DNA of 64,000 nucleotides from assembly GCF_030450055.1 (NCBI RefSeq), contig NZ_CP118480.1, positions 1,391,415-1,455,414 of the forward strand, in the 5' to 3' direction. Under the pieces are notes generated by a model. The model did not search any database. It was not told the origin of the DNA and was given only the letters and a program-made list of their open reading frames with translations. Source of the DNA: Gallaecimonas kandeliae. Its GTDB lineage: Bacteria; Pseudomonadota; Gammaproteobacteria; Enterobacterales; Gallaecimonadaceae. Shown piece after piece: positions 8,378-16,432 of the stretch. Numbering within the stretch: position 1 is the stretch's first letter; the number at the start of each line of letters is the position of its first letter. The translations under genes were made by a program, and so were the position numbers.

Positions 8378-9589
8378 ATGCACAATAAAAAGATCGGGAC
8401 CTTGTTGCTGGCATCCCTGGCACTGGCGGGTTGTGCCGGGACAACGCCAACCACGCAAGTGCCGCTGGCCGCGGGCTCGGATGAGCGGACCGTGGATGTC
8501 AACCTGCCGGCACCGGAGATCAGGGATGCCCTGGATAACAGGCGGGACTGGATCCTTGCCCATACCGACGACATGAAGAAGGTCGCCGGCGAACTCAAGG
8601 ACAGCAATGGCACCGCCAGCTACGTGGCCTATTACGACAAAGGCGAACTGCGCTACATCAAGGAGCGCCTGGAAGCCGGGGACAAGGGCTACGGCGAGCA
8701 TCACTACTTCGTCGACGGCGGCAACCTCTTCGGTTACGAGGAAGATGCCGACTGGACCTTGGCGCTGCCGGACGGCGGCCATAAGGTGGACGAGCGGGAC
8801 ATCGACCTCTACCTCGACCAGTACGGTACCATCGCCTACCAGAGCTACGTCAAGAACGGCCAGCGCACGGCACTGCCGGTCTCCAAGATAGACAACATCA
8901 AGACCCGCTTCGGCCTGCTCGAGGGCTACTCGGCGGCGCTGCTGCGGGGCGAAAAGCCGCCGGTGATGACGGCGTCCGTGCCGCCCATGGATGTGCCCCA
9001 GGCCCCGCCTCCAGCAGAGGCCAAGCCTGTGCCTCCGCCGGAGTCCAAGCCGGCACCCAAACCGGTTCCCGAGGCCGACCAAGGCGAAACCCGCCATGTC
9101 GCCAAGGCCAGCTCCAGTGACTGGCGCATGCCGGAATACGTCGGCGTATCCAAGTCGAGGCGCAAGGGCATGAACATGGGCACCTTCCAGGTCGCCACCA
9201 GCGACGTCAACATGGAAGTGCTGCCGGGGATCCTGGCCAAGGATTACCACCTGGGGCAGATGGTGTCCCTGACCCAGTACTGGTGCGCCTACAAGCCCGA
9301 CAACTTCGAGATGGAGTGGAACTACTGGTCGGCCAGCCGCCAACGCTTCCAGGGCCAGTACGTGTTCACCTGCGGCCAGGCCAGGCAGGTGATGACGGAG
9401 CTGGGTGATGGCAAGCGTACCGTCATCCCAGTCCATGTGCGCCTCGATGGCGTCCAGGATGCCGCCGTGACCCTGCTGACCCTGGACAGCCCCGAACAGA
9501 AGGCCACCCTCAAGGGCCTGGAGAAACGCTTCGCCACCCCTTGTGTGGAGCATTTCTGCAAGGGCCAATCCTACCTCGACAAGAAGTGA
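8378..9589 (+). CDS. hypothetical lipoprotein with proline-rich linker
   Basis: 403 residues from the ATG at 8378, chosen because it gives a clean lipoprotein signal (HNKKIGTLLLASLALAGC); upstream starts would bury it. An N-terminal domain of about 185 residues rich in Asp/Lys/Tyr is followed by a proline/alanine/lysine linker (about residues 205-245, PPPAEAKPVPPP-type) and a C-terminal domain of about 150 residues with four cysteines (YWCAYKP, FTCGQ, TPCVEHFC). The linker suggests the C-terminal domain reaches away from the membrane. I do not recognise either domain. A short terminator hairpin follows. Confidence 0.75.
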   Translation: MHNKKIGTLLLASLALAGCAGTTPTTQVPLAAGSDERTVDVNLPAPEIRDALDNRRDWILAHTDDMKKVAGELKDSNGTASYVAYYDKGELRYIKERLEAGDKGYGEHHYFVDGGNLFGYEEDADWTLALPDGGHKVDERDIDLYLDQYGTIAYQSYVKNGQRTALPVSKIDNIKTRFGLLEGYSAALLRGEKPPVMTASVPPMDVPQAPPPAEAKPVPPPESKPAPKPVPEADQGETRHVAKASSSDWRMPEYVGVSKSRRKGMNMGTFQVATSDVNMEVLPGILAKDYHLGQMVSLTQYWCAYKPDNFEMEWNYWSASRQRFQGQYVFTCGQARQVMTELGDGKRTVIPVHVRLDGVQDAAVTLLTLDSPEQKATLKGLEKRFATPCVEHFCKGQSYLDKK

Positions 9590-9595
9590 AAACCA

Positions 9596-9622
9596 GCCGG
9601 CGGCTAAGCCGCCGGCGCCTTC
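9596..9622 (+). terminator. intrinsic terminator after the lipoprotein gene
   Basis: A perfect 9-bp GC stem (9596-9604 with 9608-9616, loop TAA) followed by CTTCTTTC. The T tract is weak. It lies between the lipoprotein stop and the start of the alkyltransferase-like gene. Confidence 0.7.
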
Positions 9623-9632
9623 TTTCCCGCCC

Positions 9633-9938
9633 ATGAAAGCGACCCAGACCAATCCCCAGCGCCTCTATGCCCTGGTGGCCCTGATCCCGTCCGGCCAGGT
9701 GGCCACCTATGGCCAACTGGCCTCCATCCTCGGTTGGGGGCCGCGTCTGGTGGGGCGCCATATGAGCCATTGCCCTGAGGGCCTGCCCTGGCATCGGGTG
9801 GTCAACGCCAGCGGCGATTGTTCCATCCCCGATGGCGAGGGGCGGCTGATCCAGCGCCAACGGCTGCTGGCCGAAGGGGTCCCGCTCACCCGTGGCGGCC
9901 GTGTCAACTTGCGCCTGGCCCTTTGGTCGGGGCTTTAA
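9633..9938 (+). CDS. alkyltransferase-like protein (ATL/YbaZ family)
   Basis: 101 residues from the ATG at 9633. This is the DNA-binding/active-site domain of O6-alkylguanine-DNA alkyltransferase (IPSGQVATYGQLA; the arginine-finger helix LVGRHMSHC; LPWHRVVN), but the acceptor cysteine of PCHR is tryptophan here (W53 in PWHR). That replacement defines ATL proteins, which bind O6-alkylguanine without repairing it and channel it to nucleotide-excision repair. The gene ends 9 bp before the amidohydrolase start, so the two may be cotranscribed. Confidence 0.9.
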   Translation: MKATQTNPQRLYALVALIPSGQVATYGQLASILGWGPRLVGRHMSHCPEGLPWHRVVNASGDCSIPDGEGRLIQRQRLLAEGVPLTRGGRVNLRLALWSGL

Positions 9939-9947
9939 GGAGTCAGG

Positions 9948-11579
9948 ATGTTTCGTCTACTGCTGGCAGCGGCGGCGCTGCTTTCTTCCCTGGCCCAGGC
10001 ACAGAGCCTGGTGTTGGACAACATCAAGGGCTATGGCTGGGACGGCCACAAGTTGGTGCGCTTTAGCCGGCTGGTGGTGCAGGACGGCAAGGTGGTGGCC
10101 AGGGGCGATGCCCGCCTGGCCATGCCGGCCGGTGCCGAGGTCCGCGACCTCAAGGGCAAAACGGTGATCCCCGGCCTCATCGACGCCCACGGTCACCTGC
10201 TGGGCTTGGGCGAGAGTATCCTCAATGTGGATCTCGCCGGTAGCCGCAGCCTGGCCGAGGCCCTGGCCAGGGTTGCCCGCTTCGCCAAGGCCCATCCGGC
10301 GCTTCCCTGGATCCAGGGCAGGGGCTGGAACCAGGAGCTGTGGCCCGATAAGCGGATGCCCAGTGCCAAGGATCTGGACACCCTTGGCGACAGTCGCCCG
10401 GTCTGGCTGACCCGGGTGGACGGCCACGCCGGCTGGGCCAACGGCGCTGCCCTCAGGCTGGCCGGTATCGATGCCGGCACCCAGGCCCCGGCCGGGGGCC
10501 AGATCTTGAGAGGCCAGGGCGGCCGGCCCAGCGGCGTACTGGTGGACAACGCCATGGCGCTGATGGAAGCCAAGCTGCCGCCGTTGGACCAGGTCCAGCG
10601 CCAACAAGCCCTGGACGCGGCCTTGGCCATCATGGGCCAGGTGGGCCTGACCGCCATGCATGACGCCGGCGTGGATCTGCCCACTTGGCAGCTCTACCTG
10701 AAAAACCAGGACAGCCTCAGCGCCCGCCTCTACGTGATGCTCGATGGCAAGGACGGCACCTGGGCCAAGGTCGGCAAGCCCCAGCCCTGGCAGGGGAAGG
10801 ACCTGCTGGCGGGCATGGCCGTCAAGCTTTATGCCGACGGGGCCCTCGGCAGCAGGGGAGCGGCGTTGCTGGCCGATTACAGCGACAGGCCGGGCCAAAG
10901 GGGGCTGATGATCTTCCCTCCCGGCGAGCTTGAAAAGCGGATGGGCGCCGCCGCCGAAGCCGGCTTCCAGGTCAATGTCCACGCCATAGGGGATGCCGGC
11001 AATCGCCGGGTGCTGGACGGTTTTGCCGCCCTGCCCGAAGCGTTGCGAAAGGGCCGGCGCCATCGCATCGAGCATGCCCAGGTCTTGGCACTGAGTGACA
11101 TACCCCGCTTCGCCCAGCTCGGCGTCATCGCCTCCATGCAGCCCACCCACGCCACTTCCGACATGAACATGGCCGAAAAGCGCCTGGGGAAGGAAAGGGT
11201 CAAGGGGGCTTACGCCTGGCGCCGGCTCATCGACTCGGGCGCCCGCCTGGCGGCTGGCTCGGATTTCCCGGTGGAAAGCCCCAATCCCTTTTTTGGCCTC
11301 TACTCGGCGGTGACCCGCCAGGACCATCAGGGCCAGCCCCCCGGCGGCTGGTATGCCGACCAGGCCCTGAGCAGGGAAGAAGCCCTTTATTACTTTACCC
11401 GGGGCGCCGCCTACGCGGGCTTCATGGAAGACTTCACCGGCAGCCTGGCCCCCGGCCAATGGGCCGATCTGCTGATTTTGGACCAGGACTACTTCCAGGT
11501 GCCGGCGGCACAGATCTGGCAGATGAAGCCGAGGGAAACCTGGCTGGCAGGCAAGGCCGTCTACGTCAGGCCGCAATGA
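9948..11579 (+). CDS. secreted amidohydrolase, YtcJ-like
   Basis: 543 residues with a Sec signal peptide (FRLLLAAAALLSSLAQAQ). This is the amidohydrolase-3/YtcJ type metal-dependent hydrolase: PGLIDAHGHLLGLG carries the first metal histidines, then the barrel motifs ADGALGSRGAALL, VHAIGDAGNRRVLD, HRIEHAQVL and AAGSDFPVESPNP (final catalytic Asp). The C-terminal PGQWADLLILD strand is typical. The substrate is unknown; related proteins act on N-formyl or cyclic amide compounds. A GGAG Shine-Dalgarno lies at 9939-9942. It is probably cotranscribed with the ATL gene and ends in a bidirectional terminator. Confidence 0.88.
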   Translation: MFRLLLAAAALLSSLAQAQSLVLDNIKGYGWDGHKLVRFSRLVVQDGKVVARGDARLAMPAGAEVRDLKGKTVIPGLIDAHGHLLGLGESILNVDLAGSRSLAEALARVARFAKAHPALPWIQGRGWNQELWPDKRMPSAKDLDTLGDSRPVWLTRVDGHAGWANGAALRLAGIDAGTQAPAGGQILRGQGGRPSGVLVDNAMALMEAKLPPLDQVQRQQALDAALAIMGQVGLTAMHDAGVDLPTWQLYLKNQDSLSARLYVMLDGKDGTWAKVGKPQPWQGKDLLAGMAVKLYADGALGSRGAALLADYSDRPGQRGLMIFPPGELEKRMGAAAEAGFQVNVHAIGDAGNRRVLDGFAALPEALRKGRRHRIEHAQVLALSDIPRFAQLGVIASMQPTHATSDMNMAEKRLGKERVKGAYAWRRLIDSGARLAAGSDFPVESPNPFFGLYSAVTRQDHQGQPPGGWYADQALSREEALYYFTRGAAYAGFMEDFTGSLAPGQWADLLILDQDYFQVPAAQIWQMKPRETWLAGKAVYVRPQ

Positions 11580-11583
11580 AAAA

Positions 11584-11606
11584 GGGCGCCGTTGGCGCCC
11601 TTTTTT
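11584..11606. terminator. bidirectional intrinsic terminator
   Basis: GGGCGCC / GGCGCCC stem with GTT loop, T6 on the right and A5 on the left, so it can serve both the amidohydrolase gene and the small convergent gene at 11612-11782. Confidence 0.9.
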
Positions 11607-11611
11607 GTCCC

Positions 11612-11782
11612 TTACTTCTGCCCTGCCTTTTCGATGGCGCTGTTGAGTTCGCCACCCAGGAACTGGGCACCGAAGATCAGCAAGCCGCCGATGAGCATGG
11701 TGTTGCGGCTCTTCAGCAGCCAGCCCAGCACCAGCAGCACCAGGCCGATGACCCTCACCACATTGTCGAATTGGTCCAACAT
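11612..11782 (-). CDS. 56-residue membrane protein
   Basis: A short gene between the amidohydrolase and the desulfurase fusion. It reads MLDQFDNVVRVIG, then a hydrophobic helix (LVLLVLGWLL), a basic turn (KSRN), a second glycine-rich hydrophobic helix (MLIGGLLIFGAQFLGG) and a polar end (ELNSAIEKAGQK). The ATG at 11782 follows GGGAAAGAGGG closely, a strong purine-rich ribosome site. It reads straight into the bidirectional terminator, as a real gene would. I do not know the family; a two-helix inner-membrane hairpin is the best description. Confidence 0.65.
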   Translation of the reverse strand: MLDQFDNVVRVIGLVLLVLGWLLKSRNTMLIGGLLIFGAQFLGGELNSAIEKAGQK

Positions 11783-11883
11783 CCCTCTTTCCCTTAAGTT
11801 TTTTGTTATCTAAGGGTTATTGTTTGCCAGCTGAAAACACAAGGCAACAAAAATGCCTTGGTAAGGCCCCTGGTAGGGCCTTT

Positions 11884-14127
11884 TCAGCGGTTCAGGGCCA
11901 CGCCACCCTTGAGGTGGTAGGCCTGGCGTCCCAGGCGGGTGAGGGCCAGCGCCGCCACCTGGGAACGGGAGCCGCTGCGGCAATAGCAGATCAGCGGCTT
12001 GTCTTCCTCCTGCTCCAGCAGGTACTGGGCCAGGCGCGACAGCGGGGCACTGGCGTCACCGCCCAGGTGTTGCAGGTGGTGTTCATGACTTTCGCGCACG
12101 TCCACCAGCAGAGGTGATTGCATGCGCTCCAGATCCTCCAGGCTCAGCTCCTGCTCGGGGCGCAGGGCCCTGTCGGTCAGGGTCACGCCGCAGCGGATCT
12201 CGCTGGCACTTTGGGGGCATTCCAGGGCGTCATCCAGGGCCGTCTTGCGGGCGGCGAAGGTGTCTTCGTCCAAGGTAGAGACCGGGGCCAGCACCTCGGC
12301 CAGCAAGGGGTTGTTACGCTGCTCGGCCTCGAAAGAGGTGAACAGCAGGTTGTCGTAGTCGTGGGCTGGCAGCAGCAAGGCCTTGGCCGGCATTTTTTCT
12401 GCCAGCAGCCTGAGGCTGTGGAAGAGGGCGTGGGCATCGGAACTGGGGAAGTCGGTACGGCCCAGGCCGCCGTGCAGCACCGTATCGCCGACGAAGGCGG
12501 CCTTGATGGCGCTGCCCTTGGAGAGGAGCAGGGCCACGGCATCATCGGTATGGCCCGGGGTGGGCAGCCGGCTCAGCCACTGCTCGCCAAGCTTCAGGGC
12601 CGGCAACCCCAGGGGACCCTGGGCTGCATGCCTGGGCCAACCCAGGTGGTCTACCTGCTGTTCTTCCAGGGAGCCGCCCAGGCGGGCACGCAACTGTGGC
12701 GCGGCGGACTGGTGGTCACCGTGGCCGTGGCTGTCGAGGATGGCGATCACCTTGAGATCCTGGCACTGGATGATCTGCACCAGCCGCTCGGTCAGGGGGG
12801 AGACAGGGTCGACGATGACGCACTGGTCGCCGGCCACCAACAGGTAACAGCAGTCGGCCCCGCTTTTCAGCTGCACCAGCCCCTGGATCTTCTCGTCGGT
12901 ATGGGCCTGCTGCGGGTGGCGGCAGGAATGCTTGAGGGCTTCCGCTGCCTCCAGGATCCGAACGCAGGCCTGGTCGACTTGCTCCTGGGTCATGGCCGGG
13001 CCGAAGGAGAGGCGCACCGCCGCTTCGCTTTGCCAGGCCGGCAGCCCCATGGCGTCCAGCACGAAGGAGCGGGTGGCGCCCGAAGAACAGGCCGAGCCGC
13101 TGGACACGCGGATGTTGGCGGCGTCGAAGAGATCCAGCAGTTCCTTGGAGGCAAAGCCCTTGACCGCGAAGTTGAGGGTGGTGGGCACGCTCACCGCAAA
13201 GTCGTTGTTGAACACCAGGCCGGGAAAAGCCTGCTGCAGGGCCCCGGCCAACTGGGCCCGGAAGGCCTCCAGGGTGGCCACGGCTCTGAAGCTCTGGTGC
13301 TCAGGGTCCAGCAGGGCCTCCAAGACCGGCTTCAAGGAAGCGATGCCCGGCAGGTTCTCGGTGCCAGAACGCAGACCCTTTTCCTGGCCGCCACCGGCGA
13401 TAAAGGGGGAGAAGGGCGCGCCCTGGCGCACGTAGAGCATGCCGATGCCCTTCATGGCGTAGAGCTTGTGCCCGGAGAAGGGGGCATAGTCGATGCTGGT
13501 CTGGCTGAGCGCCAGGGACATCTTGCCGAGACCCTGGACGCAATCGACCATCCACAGGCACTGAGGGTTCTGGCTGCGGATGGCTTCTTCCACCGCCTTG
13601 AGATCCTGGCGGGCCCCGGTCTCATTGTTGACCGCCATGGTGCAGATCATCAGGGCGTCGCCGGCATGTTCGCGGATGAAGTCCAGATCCAGCAGGCCTT
13701 GCTGGTTGACGGGAATGGCCACCACCTCGGCATCGATGCCCAGCAGCTGGTTCCAGTGCTTGAGGGTGTTGGGCACGGCCTTGTGCTCTGTGGCGCCGAA
13801 AAGCAGCAGCTTGCGGGGGCGGCTGAGCAGGGCATTGTCGGCCTTGACGGCGGACAGGGCTGAGACCACGGCTGTCTGTATGCCTTCGGTGGCGCCTGAG
13901 GTGAAGATCAGGTGACCGTCTTTGGCACCCAGCACCTGGCGGGCCAGGGTGCGGGTGCTTTCCATCAGGTGCTTGGCCCTTAGGCCAGTCATATGGGGTG
14001 AGCTGGGGTTGCCGAAAAGATCCTGCATGACCTCCTGTACGGCGCTGACCGAAGCCGGCATTACAGGTGTAGTGGCATTGGCATCCAGGTAAATCTCGCT
14101 TTGGCAAGGAAGGGACTGCTCGCCCAT
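11884..14127 (-). CDS. cysteine desulfurase / persulfide-dioxygenase-like metallo-beta-lactamase / rhodanese triple fusion
   Basis: 747 residues carrying three sulfur-handling modules. Residues 10-400: NifS/IscS-type PLP desulfurase, with PLP lysine K221 (SGHKLYAMKG), NNETG, and mobile-loop cysteine C347 in SSGSACSSG, so it should make a protein persulfide from cysteine. Residues about 410-610: metallo-beta-lactamase fold with H467/H469/D471/H472, H526 (TPGHT), D548 and H589; the GGLGRTDF loop is that of ETHE1/persulfide dioxygenases. Residues about 655-747: rhodanese domain with active C716 in CYCRSGSR. Separate enzymes of these types form, oxidise and transfer persulfide sulfur, so channelling in one chain is a reasonable inference. 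A perfect inverted repeat lies just upstream. Confidence 0.88.
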   Translation of the reverse strand: MGEQSLPCQSEIYLDANATTPVMPASVSAVQEVMQDLFGNPSSPHMTGLRAKHLMESTRTLARQVLGAKDGHLIFTSGATEGIQTAVVSALSAVKADNALLSRPRKLLLFGATEHKAVPNTLKHWNQLLGIDAEVVAIPVNQQGLLDLDFIREHAGDALMICTMAVNNETGARQDLKAVEEAIRSQNPQCLWMVDCVQGLGKMSLALSQTSIDYAPFSGHKLYAMKGIGMLYVRQGAPFSPFIAGGGQEKGLRSGTENLPGIASLKPVLEALLDPEHQSFRAVATLEAFRAQLAGALQQAFPGLVFNNDFAVSVPTTLNFAVKGFASKELLDLFDAANIRVSSGSACSSGATRSFVLDAMGLPAWQSEAAVRLSFGPAMTQEQVDQACVRILEAAEALKHSCRHPQQAHTDEKIQGLVQLKSGADCCYLLVAGDQCVIVDPVSPLTERLVQIIQCQDLKVIAILDSHGHGDHQSAAPQLRARLGGSLEEQQVDHLGWPRHAAQGPLGLPALKLGEQWLSRLPTPGHTDDAVALLLSKGSAIKAAFVGDTVLHGGLGRTDFPSSDAHALFHSLRLLAEKMPAKALLLPAHDYDNLLFTSFEAEQRNNPLLAEVLAPVSTLDEDTFAARKTALDDALECPQSASEIRCGVTLTDRALRPEQELSLEDLERMQSPLLVDVRESHEHHLQHLGGDASAPLSRLAQYLLEQEEDKPLICYCRSGSRSQVAALALTRLGRQAYHLKGGVALNR

Positions 14128-14170
14128 TGACTGCTCCTTTACTTATTCACATCCAAGGAAGGCCACAGTC

Positions 14171-14193
14171 TATATATTCGTAACGAATATATA
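14171..14193. promoter_or_regulatory. perfect 10-bp inverted repeat, candidate operator of the desulfurase fusion
   Basis: TATATATTCG / CGAATATATA around a TAA spacer, 44 bp before the start of the triple-fusion gene. A second overlapping palindrome (GAATATATATATTC, 14185-14198) extends it. AT-rich ATTC...GAAT palindromes are the kind bound by ArsR-family persulfide sensors (SqrR/BigR); assigning it to such a regulator is inference and no regulator gene is adjacent. Confidence 0.6.
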
Positions 14194-14244
14194 TATTCCA
14201 TTTTAAAATATAGGGTGTCTGCTGATAGCAAAAAGCCATAAGCT

Positions 14245-14667
14245 TTAGGGCTTTGACCAGTTTTCCGCCAGATCCCAACCCTTGTCGGTCTTCACCAATT
14301 CGTACCGGTGTTCGACTTTCACCACATCGCCGCTGTGGAAGTTGCCGAATTGCAGCTGCAGTTGCCAGAGGCTGAGCCCCTGGTCCAAGGCGCCCAACCA
14401 CTGCCCTTGGCGGGCCTTGTTTTCGGTCTGGCCAGCCAGATCCTCGAAGTCCTTGAGGAACACCAGGTCGTAACGCACGTCCACCAGGTAGCCGTTGTCG
14501 CCATCGGCCTTGCCGTCCACCTTCTCCAGGTTGCGGACCAGCACCGTGTCGTCGCCCAGCAGGCGCTGGTAATGGCGGCTCAGGATCTGCTGCATGTCGC
14601 CGGCGTCAGGGGCCTGGCTACAGGCGCCAAGCAACAGTGCCAGGGCCAACCAAAGGGCTCTTCTCAT
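14245..14667 (-). CDS. small hypothetical lipoprotein
   Basis: 140 residues. Signal peptide RRALWLALALLLGAC with lipobox LGAC; the mature protein is a single compact alpha/beta domain without further cysteines. The middle (GYLVDVRYDLVFLKDF) and end (YELVKTDKGWDLAENW) look like the strands of an NTF2- or DUF4878-like fold, which is a guess from pattern only. It is upstream of, and in the same direction as, the desulfurase fusion, but the operator-like palindrome sits between them, so they probably have separate promoters. Confidence 0.65.
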   Translation of the reverse strand: MRRALWLALALLLGACSQAPDAGDMQQILSRHYQRLLGDDTVLVRNLEKVDGKADGDNGYLVDVRYDLVFLKDFEDLAGQTENKARQGQWLGALDQGLSLWQLQLQFGNFHSGDVVKVEHRYELVKTDKGWDLAENWSKP

Positions 14668-14843
14668 TTATCACTCCACTTTATCCAACCGCGAAAAGGT
14701 TTTCGTTGCAACATGCTGTTTATAAGCGTTCGAAGCTTAACCTTTCATTAGTAAAACTAATTCATTCTTGGCAAAAAAGGTCATGTGCCAGAGTCGGGGG
14801 CTGCCCCTATAATGCCGGCATTGTCGACATTTGTGGGGGCCTT

Positions 14844-15464
14844 ATGCTGCTCACCGTCTTATACATCATAGGTATCACCGCCGAAGCCATGACCGGGGCC
14901 CTGGCCGCCGGTCGGCGCAACATGGATCTGTTCGGGGTGATGATCATCGCTTCGGTCACCGCCATCGGCGGCGGCTCCATCCGCGACATCCTCCTGGGCC
15001 ATTATCCCCTGACCTGGGTGGCCCATCCCCAATACATCGCCATCGTCTGCTGTGCCGCCCTGGTGGCCACCTGGATAGCGCCGCTGATGGGCAGGCTGCG
15101 CAAGGTGTTCCTGGTGCTGGACGCCTTGGGCCTGGTGGTGTTTTCCATCATCGGCGTCAAGGTGGCCCTGGGCATGGAGTTCGGGCCTGGCGTGGCGGTG
15201 ATGTCGGCGGTGATCACCGGCGTTTTCGGCGGCATCATCCGCGACATGCTGTGCAACCGCATCCCCCTGGTGTTCCAGAAGGAACTCTATGCCGGCGTGT
15301 CCCTGGCCTCGGCCGTCATTTACCTGACCCTTACCGCCATCGGCTTGCCGGAGATGCCGGCCACCCTCATCACCCTGGTCAGCGGTTTTACCCTGCGCAT
15401 GGTGGCACTGCGGTTCAACATCAGCCTGCCGGTGTTCCAGTACCACCAGCCGGAACATGACTGA
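14844..15464 (+). CDS. UPF0126/TRIC-type membrane protein (YicG/YadS family)
   Basis: 206 residues with seven hydrophobic segments in two homologous halves. Each half has a glycine-rich kinked helix ending in a charged turn: TAIGGGSIRDILLG in the first, VFGGIIRDMLCN in the second, which is the family signature. NCBI names such proteins trimeric intracellular cation channel family, and the E. coli paralogues have been linked to glycine transport. I started at the ATG at 14844 (GGGGGCC upstream); longer frames read through a non-coding leader. It is followed by an intrinsic terminator. Confidence 0.88.
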   Translation: MLLTVLYIIGITAEAMTGALAAGRRNMDLFGVMIIASVTAIGGGSIRDILLGHYPLTWVAHPQYIAIVCCAALVATWIAPLMGRLRKVFLVLDALGLVVFSIIGVKVALGMEFGPGVAVMSAVITGVFGGIIRDMLCNRIPLVFQKELYAGVSLASAVIYLTLTAIGLPEMPATLITLVSGFTLRMVALRFNISLPVFQYHQPEHD

Positions 15465-15485
15465 AGGTCGCTAGTTGGACAAAGA

Positions 15486-15509
15486 AGCCCGCAGCAGCGG
15501 GCTTTTTTT
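15486..15509 (+). terminator. intrinsic terminator after the UPF0126 gene
   Basis: AGCCCGC / GCGGGCT stem, AGCA loop, T7 tail. Confidence 0.9.
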
Positions 15510-15601
15510 ATGAACGGATCTGTTGCAAGCCTGTGATTTAAACAGGACTTTTTCCTGGCTAGCGGATAAGCTTGAACGAGCTTCTCAGCGGAAAGGGCCA
15601 G

Positions 15602-16432
15602 ATGTTGACGCAGGAAATCGACTACTTCACCGACCTCACCAAGCAGGTCATGGACTACCTGGTCCAGTACGGCTTCGCCATCCTTGGCGCCCTTATCATA
15701 GTGCTTGTCGGTTGGCTGGCCTCGGCCTGGGTCAGGCGTTCCATGCTGCGCCTGGGCGAGCGGCGGCACTGGGACCAGACCCTGGTCCGCTTCTTCGCCA
15801 ATGTGGCCAGGTTGTCGGTACTGGCGATATTCGTGGTGATCGCCATCGGCAAGCTGGGGATCACCATAAGCCCGCTGATCGCCGCCATCGGCGCCGCCAC
15901 CTTCGGCTTGAGCCTGGCCGTACAGGGCCCCATCTCCAACTATGGCGCCGGCTTGGCGCTGATCCTGACCCGGCCCTTCGCCGTGGGGGACACCCTGGAG
16001 ATCCTGGGGCGGGACGGCCAGGTGGAGGCCATCACCCTGGCCCAGACGGTACTGGTGACGGAAGACGGCGAGCGCATCTATATCCCCAACCGCAAGGTGC
16101 TGGGAGAGATCTTCCAGAATTCCAAGACCTGCAAGCTGGCCCAGACGACCTTGTTGCTGCCCAAGGGCGCCGATCCCGAGCAGGCCCTGGCCGTATTGGA
16201 AGCCCTGCTGGCGGACTGGCAGCAGCCGGACGCCCCCAAGGCCCAGGTGGGCATAGACGCCTTCACCCCCCTGGGGGTCAGGCTGGTGTCCCGGGTTTGG
16301 CTGGAGACGGCCCGCTACCATCAGCAACGCCTGGAGCTGAACCTCATCATCTACCAGCGCCTCAAGGCCGCCGGCATGGTGCCGGCCACCCCTGGGTTGG
16401 CGCTGGGACTCGAAAAGGGAGATTTGACATGA
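15602..16432 (+). CDS. small-conductance mechanosensitive channel, MscS family
   Basis: 276 residues. Three transmembrane helices, then the MscS pore and cytosolic vestibule: the TM3 region GAATFGLSLAVQGPISNYGAGLALILTRPFAVGDTLEI matches the channel core, followed by the beta domain (VEAITLAQTVLVTEDGERIYIPNR) and the C-terminal alpha/beta domain. It should open on membrane tension to release solutes in hypo-osmotic shock. The ATG at 15602 is chosen over an upstream TTG because GGAAAGGG precedes it. The stop overlaps the next start as ATGA, so it is translationally coupled to the lipoprotein gene. Confidence 0.88.
   Translation: MLTQEIDYFTDLTKQVMDYLVQYGFAILGALIIVLVGWLASAWVRRSMLRLGERRHWDQTLVRFFANVARLSVLAIFVVIAIGKLGITISPLIAAIGAATFGLSLAVQGPISNYGAGLALILTRPFAVGDTLEILGRDGQVEAITLAQTVLVTEDGERIYIPNRKVLGEIFQNSKTCKLAQTTLLLPKGADPEQALAVLEALLADWQQPDAPKAQVGIDAFTPLGVRLVSRVWLETARYHQQRLELNLIIYQRLKAAGMVPATPGLALGLEKGDLT

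Noticed and set aside
12118-13863. A 581-residue plus-strand frame opposite the desulfurase fusion
   Set aside because: Glycine/glutamine/valine-rich shadow of the real minus-strand gene; it has no domain motifs.
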